A stretch of DNA of 64,000 nucleotides from JALZUE01 sp051251725 (GCA_051251725.1 JBPOFN010000023.1:1-64000), one strand, 5' to 3'. Shown: positions 27,497 through 38,091, numbered from the stretch's first letter. Translations and numbers: made by a program. The notes: generated by a model not told the origin, from the sequence alone.

Positions 27497-28267
27497 ATGA
27501 AAAAAGTAATCGTATTAACCACATTGTTATTAATTAGCACATGGGCAAGTGCAGTCGCTAAAACTGACGCTAGCCAAGCGCAGCACACTTTTGTGCTTGT
27601 ACACGGCGCCTCTGGCGGCGGCTGGGATTGGAAAATGGTTGATAACTATCTTAGTGCCAATGGCCATAATGTCTATCGGCCGACACTGACCGGCTTAGGT
27701 GAAAAATATCATCTTGCCAGTGCTGAGGTTGATTTAACTACTCATATTAATGACGTTGTTAATACCATTATTTTCGAAGATTTAGACAATGTTGTTTTGG
27801 TTGGTCACAGCTACGGCGGCATGGTGATCACTGGCGTTATGGATAGAATTCCTGAACGTATTAAACACGTTACTTTTTTAGATGCGATAGTGCCTGACGA
27901 TGGTATGTCGGTAAGGGATATTGTGCCAATGTCAGCGCAGCATAAAGTTATTGATGGCCAAATTCATTTTGCATGGTTAGATGAGAAAGCGCCATTACCA
28001 CGTGATGTTGCGCAGCCGGAAAACACATTTATCGAAGCGGTCTCCTATAAAAATCCAGCGGCGAAAAAACTTGATGTCACTTATGTTGCATTTGTGCCGC
28101 CAGGTATGAGTATCGCAGAACGTTCGCAAGATTCTTCTTGGCAGCGGGCTGCTCAGCGCAATTGGACCATTCGAACCTTTAGCGGGGATCATGTTGTATA
28201 TCGCGCTAAACCGCTTGAATTCTCTGCATTTCTTGAAAGCACAGTACAAGACCGAAATAGTCATTAA
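27497..28267 (+). CDS. Exported alpha/beta hydrolase (esterase, EstC/pyrethroid-hydrolase-like)
   Basis: A 256-residue protein with a signal peptide (cut after about residue 21, ASA) and an alpha/beta-hydrolase fold: VLVHGASGGGWDW (oxyanion region), the nucleophile elbow GHSYGGM, and a late GDHVVY supplying the histidine. This set resembles the salicylate/pyrethroid esterase branch. The substrate is unknown. Ribosome site GCAGAGG. No co-directional partner within 140 bp. Confidence 0.85.
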   Translation: MKKVIVLTTLLLISTWASAVAKTDASQAQHTFVLVHGASGGGWDWKMVDNYLSANGHNVYRPTLTGLGEKYHLASAEVDLTTHINDVVNTIIFEDLDNVVLVGHSYGGMVITGVMDRIPERIKHVTFLDAIVPDDGMSVRDIVPMSAQHKVIDGQIHFAWLDEKAPLPRDVAQPENTFIEAVSYKNPAAKKLDVTYVAFVPPGMSIAERSQDSSWQRAAQRNWTIRTFSGDHVVYRAKPLEFSAFLESTVQDRNSH

Positions 28268-28420
28268 CATATATTGCTAACTTACTGACAATATTAAATT
28301 AAAGCGTTTTGTTGGTTGCTAATAAATACTAGCCTTACTTGTTTGAAGGCAATAGCGCTTCCTGCTTTTTTTTGGAACTCTGTTATAGTTATAAATATCA
28401 TTTAAAACTTGTTGATACAT

Positions 28421-29110
28421 GTGAAGTTTTATTCTTTTATTTTTTGCTTAGCGCTGCTCCCCTCAATGACTTCTGCCAAGAATATTACCTTGAGCAGAGG
28501 CGAAGATGCGGCGATACAAAACTTTTCTGAGCTAGTACTTAGGGAAGCTTATCAACAAATCGGCTATCAGTTAACGGTTATTCATGTGCCAATTGCTCGC
28601 TCGTTAATATTGGCAAATAGCGGTAAATTAGATGGCGATGTTTCAAGAGTTGCTGGTGTTGAAAAACAATATCCTCAGTTGATAAAAATTCCCGTACCGA
28701 TCAATCATATTGATGTGCGAATGTTTACTTATAATCAGGCGCTGTTAGTGAATAGTGCAGAGATAGATGGACGTTATCGAATTGGCTGTGTCCGAGGGGT
28801 AATATCAGTACGACAAATCAGTAAAAAAATGAAACTGGATTGCCAAATTATTAATAGTTATCAGCGTGCGATTATTATGCTCAATAATAACAGCGTTGAT
28901 GTTTTATTGCTGCCGTTGAGTGTCGGAGAATATTTTAAGGATATTGATGCGCAATTTGCTACTAGCGTTTATGGCGACTCTTTAGGAATTGAACCGCTAT
29001 TTCATTACCTTCATAAAAAACACCAGCAATTTGTACCGGAATTAACCGTTAAACTACAAGAAATGAAGATTAATATTAATAAAAAAACCTATGAGCCGGT
29101 AAAAAATTAA
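28421..29110 (+). CDS. Periplasmic solute-binding-like protein (SBP_bac_3 type)
   Basis: About 229 residues. From the GTG at 28421 the protein begins with a classical signal peptide (MKFYSFIFCLALLPSMTSA); the frame has no ATG start, and a TTG at 28409 gives a less typical N-terminus. The mature part reads like a family 3 extracellular binding domain (LVLREAYQQIGYQLTV, then GKLDGDVSRVAG), as found in orphan amino-acid-binding or signalling proteins. No permease or ATPase gene is nearby, so transport is not implied; it may be a sensor-type orphan. Confidence 0.75.
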   Translation: MKFYSFIFCLALLPSMTSAKNITLSRGEDAAIQNFSELVLREAYQQIGYQLTVIHVPIARSLILANSGKLDGDVSRVAGVEKQYPQLIKIPVPINHIDVRMFTYNQALLVNSAEIDGRYRIGCVRGVISVRQISKKMKLDCQIINSYQRAIIMLNNNSVDVLLLPLSVGEYFKDIDAQFATSVYGDSLGIEPLFHYLHKKHQQFVPELTVKLQEMKININKKTYEPVKN

Positions 29111-29455
29111 AAGTTATATTTAATTTTTGCTCGCTGCGCCTCTTTATCATTTGAACTTTAACTCTCAATTAAGAGGGGCTCTTTAATTATTTGGGAATGA
29201 TTAGCTATTTATTACCTAATCATTCGAGAACTATTAGATGATTTTTTTGCCTTTAAACTTATCAACTTAATGCTTCCATCTTGGCGTTAATACTCACTAC
29301 GCAGCACCTTTGAGCGCCAGCACTTTACATAACTTTACAGCCCTATCTATATAATCCCAGATGCTATTTGTTTATTGTATACAAAATGGTCTTTGGCGTT
29401 ATTACTGCGTCTAAAGGCTAATAATTACCCGCTGTATTGTTCGCAAGGAATCAAG
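29111..29455. other. Intergenic region with hairpins before the sulfatase gene
   Basis: About 345 bp. It contains a weak terminator-like hairpin (AAGAG-GGG-CTCTT at 29171-29183), a perfect 10-bp inverted repeat at 29195-29225 with an 11-base loop, and a TATAAT at 29350-29355 without a well-spaced -35. No ORF or RNA gene was recognised. Confidence 0.5.
29195..29225. repeat. Perfect 10-bp inverted repeat
   Basis: GAATGATTAG (29195-29204) is exactly inverted as CTAATCATTC (29216-29225), loop 11 bases. It could be a weak terminator or an operator for the sulfatase gene. Confidence 0.6.
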
Positions 29456-31332
29456 ATGAAAAATATCAAACTCAACCCCTTTCTTATTTTAGGGACAATG
29501 CTGTTAGCGAATAACTGTTTTGCTAATACCGAGCAGCCTAATATTCTATGGATTATTACCGATGACCATCGCCCTGATTCTATTCAAGCATATAATCGAG
29601 CGACGACCGGTAAAAGTGAGGGCAGTTTAGGTTATGTTTCATCACCTAACATCGACCAACTGGCCAGCGAAGGGGTGTTATTCACGCAAGTATTTAATCA
29701 ATCACCGGCGTGTGGGCCTTCTAGAACATCAATGCATTCAGGGCGTTATCCGTTTAGAAGCGGTAAATATGCCTGGGAGCATGTGCATCAAGAAACTGAT
29801 TTTGCTAACCGACAGTGTCACAAAGTTTAAGAGATGCGGGTTACGGCACTGCAATTATTGGTAAAACCCATCATGGCATCAGTGAGAAGTTTAAAGAAAA
29901 AAGTAATATTTTTGATTTTGAGCTCGAGTTTAATAAAGACTTACATAGACAAGGTTTTGGCGGTTTATATTCAACCGGCGCTTATGGTTTGATTGATGGT
30001 CTTTTACTACGCAAAGACGCAACCGAAACCGTTTTTTATCAAGATGGCAGTAAAAAAACGTATGTTTTATCTAAGCAGCACCGAGAATTAACGAGTGAAG
30101 AGCAGGCGATTAAAGATGGTGTTGAAGCCGAATTTGATATTTTAAGAGCTTATACACGGATTAATAAAGGCCTGATTTTAGGTGGCGTTAACCCGCAACC
30201 AGCGGATAAAACCATTGATGCTCGCATCGTGGAAGAATTTACCAATTATTTAACCAATACAGAGCGTTCGTACAAAACCTTAGCAGGTAAAAAGGTTGCA
30301 GGTGCCGATTCTGATAAGCCATTATTTATCAACTTGGGTTTTCATTTACCCCATACGCCCATTTTACCGCCGAAGAAATTTCGCGATCAATTTAAAGAGA
30401 TAGAATATAAAGTGCCGGCCTTTGATAGTGATGAACTCTCGTCATTTTCATCGCAACAAATGCAGATTTATCATGAGTCGAAAGCCGACACCATGAAGCC
30501 AGAAGACAAGCAGCAAGCCATTAGAGATTATTATGCTTTTACCGCTGTTGGTGATTCATTAATTGGTGAGGCGGTTGCTGAATTTAAAGCATATTCGAAA
30601 AAACAGGGCCGTGAATACTTAATTGTTTTTACCGTTGGCGATCATGGTTGGCACTTAGGCGAACAAGGCATGATGGCAAAATTTGGCTCGTGGAAACAAT
30701 CACTTAATGGTGCGGTTATTGTTGTTGCTTCCGATAAGAAAAAGTATCCACCCGGTAAAGTTGTGCACAATTTGGTTGAATATGTTGATTTTGCCCCGAC
30801 CATGATGGCGGCAGCTAATATTGATGTCGCGGATCAGCAATATGATTATTTAGATGGCTCAGATTTATATAATGTTGCCAATGATAAAAACTTTCGCCGC
30901 GATTATATTCTTGGTGAAATGAATTTAGTTTGTGGTCATCGTGCCTTTTTACGTAGTGAAGACTTTGCCTTTTCGATGCGCACTCGTGATAAACGAACGG
31001 TAGCGGTCGCCCCATTTTTAAATGATGACATAACTTGGGCATTAACAACTGAGCCATTAAAAGCGGATATGGCGCTGTATGACTTACGAAATGATCCGCT
31101 GGAAAGAAATAATGTCGCTTATTCTGCCGAATATATGGCATTGGCAAATTGGTTTCGTAATAAGTTAGGGAATATCGCCTTAGGTGATGGCCGCGTAGAA
31201 ATGGACTGGTCGACAAAAAATAGCTACAACATCAGTAATTTCGCGGCTGGTTCTGACGATAAAAAAATTGAAATACCCGATGGTTTAGTGCCAGATAAAA
31301 ACATTAAAAGCGTACAAAAACCTAATCGATAA
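29456..31332 (+). pseudogene. Sulfatase (type I, formylglycine), frameshifted
   Basis: An exported sulfatase in two frames. The first piece (29456-29830) has an AAGGA ribosome site, a signal peptide, the metal-binding ITDDHRPD and the formylglycine motif C-G-P-S-R (Cys at residue 86, codon 29711). The second (from about 29808 to 31332, in the frame of a GTG at 29815) continues with SLRDAGYGTAIIGKTHHG, NLGFHLPHTP and VGDHGWHLGE. Adding one C to the CC at 29809-29810 joins them into A-N-P-T-V-S-Q-S-L, the expected sequence. So a single base is missing. The rest is intact, arguing for a recent mutation, phase variation or a sequencing error. Family relatives are iduronate-2-sulfatase-like enzymes acting on sulfated polysaccharides. 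Confidence 0.88.
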
Positions 31333-31394
31333 TTATTGATAAACCGCTTTTAAAATAACGCTTTTAGTTTCTGTCCAAGATAAGAGCATTATTT

Positions 31395-32561
31395 TTAGGC
31401 ATCTCTTGGTAAACCTTTTTCGATTGAGCGTACTAATCGCGCCGTTAGTCGTTCATTTTTCTCAACTAGCGGAATATGGTTTGTTAATGCTTGCTGCTTT
31501 TCAGCTTGTTGTTTAAGTGCCCAATTAATATGTTCGGCGACCATTTCACCGGCGCTAGTCAGTTTTTCTGATAACGCGTCGGCAACTTCGCTTGATGCTT
31601 TGGCGTTCCCTAATGCAATAGCGATATTACGTTGCCAGCAGTCAAAACCAATCCGGCGGATAGGTGAGCCTTCGGTATTGCGTAAGAAGGTTTTTTCATC
31701 CCAAGCAAACAAGGTTAATAATTCGATTTCATCAAAATTATTACGCGCTTGAAAATCATCTTCGGCGGATAATTTCGCAAACTTATTCCACGGACAAATT
31801 AACTGGCAATCGTCGCAACCATAAATGCGGTTACCCATCAGCGGACGAAATTCTTCCGGAATACTGCCGCGCAGTTCAATGGTCAAATAAGAAATACAGC
31901 GCCTAGCATCGACCACGTAAGGTTCAACAATGGCATTGGTTGGGCATATTTTTATACAAGCGACACAGGTTCCGCATTCATTGGCTGGTTTGCTGTCGGT
32001 GGGTAATGGAATGTCGACCAATAATTCTCCGAGAAAAAACCAAGAACCCGCCTGCTTATTTAATAATAATGAATGTTTACCGATCCAGCCTAAACCTGAT
32101 TTTTCTGCCAGTGGTCGTTCTAAAATTGGCGCAGAATCAACAAAGGGGCGAAAGTTTAAAGTTTCACAGTGCGCTGAAATTTTATCACCAAGCTGCTTTA
32201 AACGTTTACGGATCAGTTTGTGATAATCGCGCCCTAGCGCATAACGGCTAATAAAAGCGTGATCAGATTTTTTCAGAATTTTTGAAAATTTAGCCGCTTG
32301 CGGTAAATAATCCATACGCACGGAAATAGCGCGGATAGCGCCCGGTTGAATATCTGCCGGGCGAGCACGAGAGAGGCCGTGTTTCGCCATATAGTCCATG
32401 TCACCATGATAATCTTTTGCTAACCAGTCCAGTAATGCAGGTTCGTGCTCACTTAGATCGATATCACTAATGCCGACTTCGGCAAAGCCAAGTTCTAAGC
32501 CCCAAACCTTGATTTTTTCAGCCAATGCTTGATAGTTAATGGTATTATTTTGACACGACAT
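31395..32561 (-). CDS. queG: Epoxyqueuosine reductase
   Basis: About 388 residues. QueG carries out the last step of queuosine synthesis on tRNA, using cobalamin and two [4Fe-4S] clusters. The signature C-G-T-C-x-x-C-x-x-x-C-P and the second CDDCQLICPWN cluster motif are present, with an upstream FVDSAPILERPLA segment. The frame is open to 32645, but I place the start at the ATG at 32561; the longer form would overlap the divergent nnr start. Confidence 0.93.
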   Translation of the reverse strand: MSCQNNTINYQALAEKIKVWGLELGFAEVGISDIDLSEHEPALLDWLAKDYHGDMDYMAKHGLSRARPADIQPGAIRAISVRMDYLPQAAKFSKILKKSDHAFISRYALGRDYHKLIRKRLKQLGDKISAHCETLNFRPFVDSAPILERPLAEKSGLGWIGKHSLLLNKQAGSWFFLGELLVDIPLPTDSKPANECGTCVACIKICPTNAIVEPYVVDARRCISYLTIELRGSIPEEFRPLMGNRIYGCDDCQLICPWNKFAKLSAEDDFQARNNFDEIELLTLFAWDEKTFLRNTEGSPIRRIGFDCWQRNIAIALGNAKASSEVADALSEKLTSAGEMVAEHINWALKQQAEKQQALTNHIPLVEKNERLTARLVRSIEKGLPRDA

Positions 32562-32579
32562 TATTGGAAAACGAGCTAA

Positions 32580-34208
32580 GTGAAGATGGTCGCTAGTGTA
32601 GCACAGCATGCTTTTACCGCTAAACAAGTTCTTGAGCACGAACAAGCCGTGGCAAAAAGTTTAGCGATTGATATGTATGCGTTAATGACGGCGGCAGGTT
32701 TAGCTGTCTTTAACGAAATTGTCGCCCTTGGCTTGCGGCGAAAAGCGATACTTATTTTGCTTGGTAAGGGTAATAATGGTGGTGACGGTTTAGTGGTTGC
32801 GCGCTTAGCATTAGCTGCGGGTTTTAAAGTTCAGTTGGTGTTTTTAACGCCGCCGACTGCGTTTAAAGGTGATGCTTTAAGTGCGTATCAAGACTTATGT
32901 CAACAATGTCCTAAGCATCCGCACTTAACGCTTAATCTGTTTTACGCTTGCGAGCACACACAGCAAAAGCCGCAAGGCCAAGATAAAAATTCGCCACCGT
33001 CATTATCAGAGCTGGTTAATTCGATTAATAGCTTTGCGCCTGAACTTGTCGTTGATGCCATCTTTGGTATCGGCTTTCGCGGAAGTTTACCGCCATTATC
33101 TGCGCAATTAATTACCTATGTTAATCAGCTACCAGTTATTCGAATTGCTGTTGATGTGCCATCGGGCGTTGATGCCACAACTGGGCACGTTAACAACATT
33201 GCCTTTGTGGCGAATATAACAATTAGTTTTATTGCGCAGAAACAAGGTTTGTATACCGGCGCTGCGGTTAATTATAGTGGTGAAATCAAGCTGAAAAAAT
33301 TAGCGATGACCGCCGCTTTTTGTCAGCAAGTTTCAAGCACAGTGCGGTTGCAAACGTCGTTAGGTTTACCGCAAATACCAGCAAGGAAAATTTCAGCGCA
33401 TAAAGGTGTTATTGGGTTATTATTGGCGATTGGCGGTAATCAAGGTCTGCCCGGGGCAATTCAACTGGCCAGCCGTGCGGCACTTAGAGCCGGATCATCA
33501 TTAGTTTCGGTGTTAAGTCATAAACAAAGCCAACAGATTATTCATGCAACACAAGCGGAATTAATGATTGCTGGCAGCAGTGTTGACGATTTACAAATTG
33601 CTGGCGTTATTGAAAAAGCGAAAATGCTGATCATTGGTCCAGGTTTAGGTACAAATACTTGGGCCCAGGAAATTTTTAGTTATGCGCTAACGCGGGCAAT
33701 AGCACTAAATAAATGGCTGGTGCTTGACGCAGATGGTTTGAATTTATTAAATAATGAATTCGCTGATGGCTCAGCAGCAGATGTGCCGCAATATTATCAA
33801 TGTTGGGTGTTAACACCACATCCGGGCGAAGCTGCGCGCTTATTAAATTGCTCGATTGCTGACATTGAACAAGATAGGTTTGGCGCGGCTTGGCAAATCA
33901 GCCAAAAATACGGCGGTATTTGTGTTTTAAAAGGTGCGGGTAGCTTAATTACCGATGGTCAGCAAACTTGGATTAATACTTCGGGTAATCCAAGTATGGC
34001 GTCAGGCGGTATGGGTGATGTCTTAAGTGGAATTATTGCTGCTCTTTTAATGCAATTTGATGATAAACTTTCGGCGGTAAGATTAGCGGTTTATATTCAT
34101 GGCTTCATTGCCGATGGTATAGTCAGCGAACAAGGGCCGATTGGACTACTTGCCAGCGATATTATTGCGCAATTACCTCGCTATTTAAAACCCTATACGG
34201 TTAAATAA
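32580..34208 (+). CDS. nnr: Bifunctional NAD(P)H-hydrate epimerase / ADP-dependent dehydratase
   Basis: A 542-residue repair enzyme for damaged NADH/NADPH hydrates. The N-terminal YjeF_N epimerase domain (about 10-225) has LGKGNNGGDGLVVAR and VDAIFGIGFRG; the C-terminal ribokinase-like dehydratase (about 250-535) has LTPHPGEAARLL, VLKGAGSLI and NPSMASGGMGDVLSG. The start is the GTG at 32580 or the ATG two codons later. Only about 20 bp separate it from the divergent queG start. tsaE follows 90 bp downstream. Confidence 0.95.
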   Translation: MKMVASVAQHAFTAKQVLEHEQAVAKSLAIDMYALMTAAGLAVFNEIVALGLRRKAILILLGKGNNGGDGLVVARLALAAGFKVQLVFLTPPTAFKGDALSAYQDLCQQCPKHPHLTLNLFYACEHTQQKPQGQDKNSPPSLSELVNSINSFAPELVVDAIFGIGFRGSLPPLSAQLITYVNQLPVIRIAVDVPSGVDATTGHVNNIAFVANITISFIAQKQGLYTGAAVNYSGEIKLKKLAMTAAFCQQVSSTVRLQTSLGLPQIPARKISAHKGVIGLLLAIGGNQGLPGAIQLASRAALRAGSSLVSVLSHKQSQQIIHATQAELMIAGSSVDDLQIAGVIEKAKMLIIGPGLGTNTWAQEIFSYALTRAIALNKWLVLDADGLNLLNNEFADGSAADVPQYYQCWVLTPHPGEAARLLNCSIADIEQDRFGAAWQISQKYGGICVLKGAGSLITDGQQTWINTSGNPSMASGGMGDVLSGIIAALLMQFDDKLSAVRLAVYIHGFIADGIVSEQGPIGLLASDIIAQLPRYLKPYTVK

Positions 34209-34298
34209 AACGCTTACAAAACATTAGTTAAGCGAAAGAAAAATAAACCAAGACAATATTTTTTACCAACACCGACATTAAGTAATTATAAAAATCAC

Positions 34299-34772
34299 AT
34301 GAATGAATTTTCAACATTGTTAGTCGACACCGAAGCGACAGTCGCTTTTGGTAAAACCTTAGCATGCCATATTCAAACTTTAGACCGAGGTGTTATTACC
34401 TTTTTAAACGGCGATCTTGGTGCGGGAAAAACTACGTTAACGCGCGGTTTTGTGCAAGGAATGGGACATCAAGGGCATGTAAAGAGCCCGACTTATACCT
34501 TAGTTGAACCTTATGAGTTGGCATCTTGGCAAGTGTATCATTTTGATTTATATCGCTTGGCTGACCCGGAAGAATTGGAATATATGGGCATTCGTGATTA
34601 TTTCGGTGAAAAATGCTGTTCGTTTATTGAGTGGCCTGAAAAAGGTAAGGGAATATTACCAAGTGCTGATCTTATTATTAACTTAGCGTATAGTGATGAG
34701 CAACGTTACTTGACCATTCAAGCGGAATCAGCTTTCGGTCAGCAAGTTATTTCATTATTAGCTAAAGGGTAA
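34299..34772 (+). CDS. tsaE: tRNA threonylcarbamoyladenosine biosynthesis ATPase TsaE
   Basis: A 157-residue P-loop ATPase that works with TsaB and TsaD to make t6A37 on ANN-decoding tRNAs. The Walker A motif is GDLGAGKTT, followed by SPTYTLVEPY, HFDLYRL and a C-terminal FIEWPEKG. It sits between nnr and the amidase, the usual gammaproteobacterial order. Confidence 0.95.
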   Translation: MNEFSTLLVDTEATVAFGKTLACHIQTLDRGVITFLNGDLGAGKTTLTRGFVQGMGHQGHVKSPTYTLVEPYELASWQVYHFDLYRLADPEELEYMGIRDYFGEKCCSFIEWPEKGKGILPSADLIINLAYSDEQRYLTIQAESAFGQQVISLLAKG

Positions 34773-34783
34773 ACAACACGGCG

Positions 34784-36124
34784 ATGTCTTGGTTAAAATT
34801 AAGTCGACAATCAATTGCTTTTTTCATCACTTTTTTTGCCATTAATTTTCATGTCAATGCAGCAAATAGTATTGATGGCTTGCGGGTTTGGCCGGCACCT
34901 GAAAATACGCGTGTTGTTTTTGACTTAAAAAATACGCCAGAATATAAATATTTTACCTTAAGTAAGCCCGAGCGCTTAGTGATTGATTTTGAAAATACTC
35001 AAAATTCTGTTTCGTTAACTAATGCCGCTGACCAAGACACTCGTATTGGTAAAATTCGTACTAGCACCTCAAAAAGCAAAGGCACAACCCGCTTAGTATT
35101 AGAACTCACTCAAACTTATAAACTTACCGTTTTTCCGCTCGCACCTGCAGGCCAGTATGGCAATCGCTTGGTGATAGATCTTTATGATAAAGAAACGGTT
35201 AAAGCCAAGCCACAAGTTAAAATTGAACAAAGTCAGCAAAGTTTTCAAAGCCAAAAACGCGATATTATCATAGGTATTGATGCCGGTCATGGCGGCGAAG
35301 ATCCCGGTTCTATTGGCCCACGAGGCACTTACGAAAAACGGGTGAATTTAGCGATCGCGAAAAAGTTACAAAGTTTGATTAATAGCGAAAAAGGTATGAA
35401 GGCAGTCATGATCCGCTCGGGCGATTATTATGTCGATCTTGACCGCCGCACTGAACTTGCTCGTAAGGAAGAAGTCGACTTTTTAATTTCGATTCACGCT
35501 GATGCTTTTCATACATCCCAGCCGAGTGGCGCTTCTGTTTGGGTCGTTTCAAATAAACGCGCAGAATCTGAATTAGCACGCTGGCTTGATAATCGCCAAC
35601 GTAACTCTGAATTATTAGGCGGTGGCGGCGGTGTTATTAAATCGACCAACGATGATAATTTAGCAAAAACCTTGGCAGATATGAGCCGCGAACATTCTTT
35701 AGATGTCAGTATTGGCGTTTCTAAAAATGTCATCTCGCACATGCAAAAAGTTACCAAAATGCATAAAAAAACCACCCAGTATAAAAGTTTAGCTGTGTTG
35801 AAGTCGTCTGATATTCCTTCAATTTTGGTCGAAACCGGTTTTATTTCTAACCATACCGAAGAGCGCAATCTTACTTCGAGTAGCCACCAAACTAAATTGG
35901 CAAAAGCGATTCACGGCGGTATTAAAAATTATTTCTTAGAACACCCATTATCAGGCAGTTATTTTGCATCGATTGGCTTTAGAAAACATAAAGTCAGTAA
36001 TGGCGAGTCGCTGTCGGTATTAGCAAAGCGCTACAATGTTTCTATTTCGCAACTAAAAGCGGTTAATAATCTTAATTCCAATATGGTTCGTATTGGCCAA
36101 ACGCTGAAAATTCCAAGAGCTTAA
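34784..36124 (+). CDS. amiB: N-acetylmuramoyl-L-alanine amidase (AmiB/AmiC type)
   Basis: A 446-residue periplasmic cell-wall amidase: signal peptide (cut near residue 27), AMIN domain (about 28-130) for septal targeting, zinc amidase_3 domain (about 160-390) with IGIDAGHGGEDPG, the zinc-binding SIHADAF and the VETGFISN glutamate, and one LysM domain at the C-terminus (HKVSNGESLSVLAKRYNV). It cleaves cross-links during daughter-cell separation and needs a LytM activator such as EnvC, encoded at 5809 in this window. It starts 11 bp after tsaE. Confidence 0.94.
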   Translation: MSWLKLSRQSIAFFITFFAINFHVNAANSIDGLRVWPAPENTRVVFDLKNTPEYKYFTLSKPERLVIDFENTQNSVSLTNAADQDTRIGKIRTSTSKSKGTTRLVLELTQTYKLTVFPLAPAGQYGNRLVIDLYDKETVKAKPQVKIEQSQQSFQSQKRDIIIGIDAGHGGEDPGSIGPRGTYEKRVNLAIAKKLQSLINSEKGMKAVMIRSGDYYVDLDRRTELARKEEVDFLISIHADAFHTSQPSGASVWVVSNKRAESELARWLDNRQRNSELLGGGGGVIKSTNDDNLAKTLADMSREHSLDVSIGVSKNVISHMQKVTKMHKKTTQYKSLAVLKSSDIPSILVETGFISNHTEERNLTSSSHQTKLAKAIHGGIKNYFLEHPLSGSYFASIGFRKHKVSNGESLSVLAKRYNVSISQLKAVNNLNSNMVRIGQTLKIPRA

Positions 36125-36129
36125 CGATC

Positions 36130-38091
36130 ATGTCCATTGCTATCTTACCGGCGCGCCTTGCGAACCAAATCGCGGCTGGTGAAGTTGTTGAGCGTCCCGC
36201 CTCAGTTATTAAAGAACTAGTTGAAAATAGTATTGATGCTGGCGCAACGCGGATCCAAATTGATATTGAAAAAGGTGGCGCGAAACGTATTCGCATTACT
36301 GATAATGGCTCGGGTATTGTTAAAGACGAATTAACCTTAGCGCTGAGCCGACATGCGACCAGTAAAATTCATAACCTTGATGACTTAGAAGCAATTAGCA
36401 GCTTAGGATTTCGCGGTGAAGCACTTGCCAGTATTAGCTCGGTTGCCCGTTTAACCTTAACGTCTAAGCCACCTGAGCAAGAAGCCGCTTGGCAAGCTTA
36501 TGCTGAAGGTCGTGATATGTCGGTGCAAATTCAGCCGGCTGCTCATCCTGACGGTACGACGATTGATGTTTGTGATTTGTTTTTTAATACCCCTGCGAGG
36601 CGTAAATTTTTACGCACTGAAAAAACAGAATTTGCTCATATTGAAGAAGTGATCAAACGCATTGCCTTAGCGAATTTTTCCGTTACTTTTGTCTTAAATC
36701 ATAATCATAAAATGGTGAAAACCTATCGCGCGGTGCAAAGCAAAGCACAATATGTCAAACGTATTGCGGCGGTTTGCGGGCAAAGTTTTGTTAATAATGC
36801 CATTGCCATTGACTGCCAACACGACGATATTCATTTGTGGGGCTGGATTGCGAGCCCGAGTTACACCCGCAAGCAAAATGATTTGTGTTATAGCTATGTA
36901 AATAATCGCATGATGCGTGATAAATTAATTAATCACGCCATTCGTCAAGCATACGGCGAGTTTATCGGCAACGATGTTTATTCCGCCTTTGTGTTGTTTT
37001 TATCGTTAGACTTTAAAGAAGTGGATGTTAATGTTCATCCGGCCAAACACGAAGTACGTTTTCATCAAGGGCGCTATGTTCATGATTTTATTTATTCAGT
37101 TTGTCATAAAGCATTAACCGAACATTGTGTCAGTGGCGAACTAATTGCTGCACCTGACGCTGAGCCGGATATTCGCTATCAAAATGCTCAAGTGCCAGCG
37201 CAAGACCGCGATTATATTCAGCCATTACAAAAAGTTGCTGAGCATACAAGGTCACAATATCAAGCGGCTAGTACGGGAACGGATAGTTACGATACTCGGC
37301 AGGCAAACGAAAATTATAACTTGAGTGGGGGCAGTCATACGCAAGCTCACACTCAGGTTGGTAACGGTTATCAAACTTCGTATCAGCGGCCACCACAACC
37401 GTCTACTAAAGCAATCGGCCAAGCGTCACAAAATTATCAGCAGTTAATGACGGCAAGTGCTACTGAACAGGCCGCGCCATTAGTTGACCAGCATACTAAG
37501 CTACAACTGCTTGCTGTTCATCAAGAGCAATATCTGACTTTTTTAGCGGCAGAGGAATTAAAGTTATGTGCGATTGTGCCATTAGCGAAAGCAGCACAAG
37601 TTCATAAAATAGCCCATAACTGGCAGCAAGGATTAACCTCACAACCCTTGTTGTTGCCAGTGAAAATAAAACTCACGGTGACACAAGTACAGCAAGTGGT
37701 GGCATTTCAGGCAATCTTGCAACAATCAGGTATTCATATCAATGTTGATCATGGTTATGGCCAAATTCGTCAGTTTCCAGCCTTGTTAAGATGTCAAGAT
37801 GTGACTCGTTCTTTTGAACAAATTCTTAATTATTTTAATGACATAGCGTCGATAGAAACGCTTGAACTTGATGCTTGGCTAGACTTTCTCGCCGGGCTTT
37901 CTTTACCGACGAAATATACCTTTAGCGAGGCTCAGCAATACTGGCGTGAATTAAATAATCAAGCGAGATCGCAATTAAAACAGCTATTAGAGTTGAATTC
38001 GGTGGTTGTTGACCTTACTTCTTCATTAAAGCAATTGCCAGTAGGTGCCGATAACAATTTTGGTCACAATGCTGACAATGAAAGCCGATAG
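36130..38091 (+). CDS. mutL: DNA mismatch repair protein MutL
   Basis: A 653-residue GHKL ATPase: ENSIDAGATRI (N-box), DNGSGI, GFRGEALASI and the HVHPAK-type NVHPAKHEVRF of the transducer domain, a Gln-rich linker (about 340-450) and a C-terminal dimerisation domain. The C-terminal endonuclease motif DQHAxxExxxE is absent (VDQHTKLQLL instead), fitting MutL of bacteria that use MutH. The amidase stop is five bases upstream. Confidence 0.96.
   Translation: MSIAILPARLANQIAAGEVVERPASVIKELVENSIDAGATRIQIDIEKGGAKRIRITDNGSGIVKDELTLALSRHATSKIHNLDDLEAISSLGFRGEALASISSVARLTLTSKPPEQEAAWQAYAEGRDMSVQIQPAAHPDGTTIDVCDLFFNTPARRKFLRTEKTEFAHIEEVIKRIALANFSVTFVLNHNHKMVKTYRAVQSKAQYVKRIAAVCGQSFVNNAIAIDCQHDDIHLWGWIASPSYTRKQNDLCYSYVNNRMMRDKLINHAIRQAYGEFIGNDVYSAFVLFLSLDFKEVDVNVHPAKHEVRFHQGRYVHDFIYSVCHKALTEHCVSGELIAAPDAEPDIRYQNAQVPAQDRDYIQPLQKVAEHTRSQYQAASTGTDSYDTRQANENYNLSGGSHTQAHTQVGNGYQTSYQRPPQPSTKAIGQASQNYQQLMTASATEQAAPLVDQHTKLQLLAVHQEQYLTFLAAEELKLCAIVPLAKAAQVHKIAHNWQQGLTSQPLLLPVKIKLTVTQVQQVVAFQAILQQSGIHINVDHGYGQIRQFPALLRCQDVTRSFEQILNYFNDIASIETLELDAWLDFLAGLSLPTKYTFSEAQQYWRELNNQARSQLKQLLELNSVVVDLTSSLKQLPVGADNNFGHNADNESR

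Noticed and set aside
29815..31332. Independent sulfatase gene starting at GTG 29815
   Set aside because: It lacks the signal peptide, metal site and formylglycine motif, which lie in the other frame just upstream; it is the second half of a frameshifted gene.
32562..32645. N-terminal extension of QueG to 32645
   Set aside because: It would overlap the divergent nnr start and adds residues with no match to the QueG domain.
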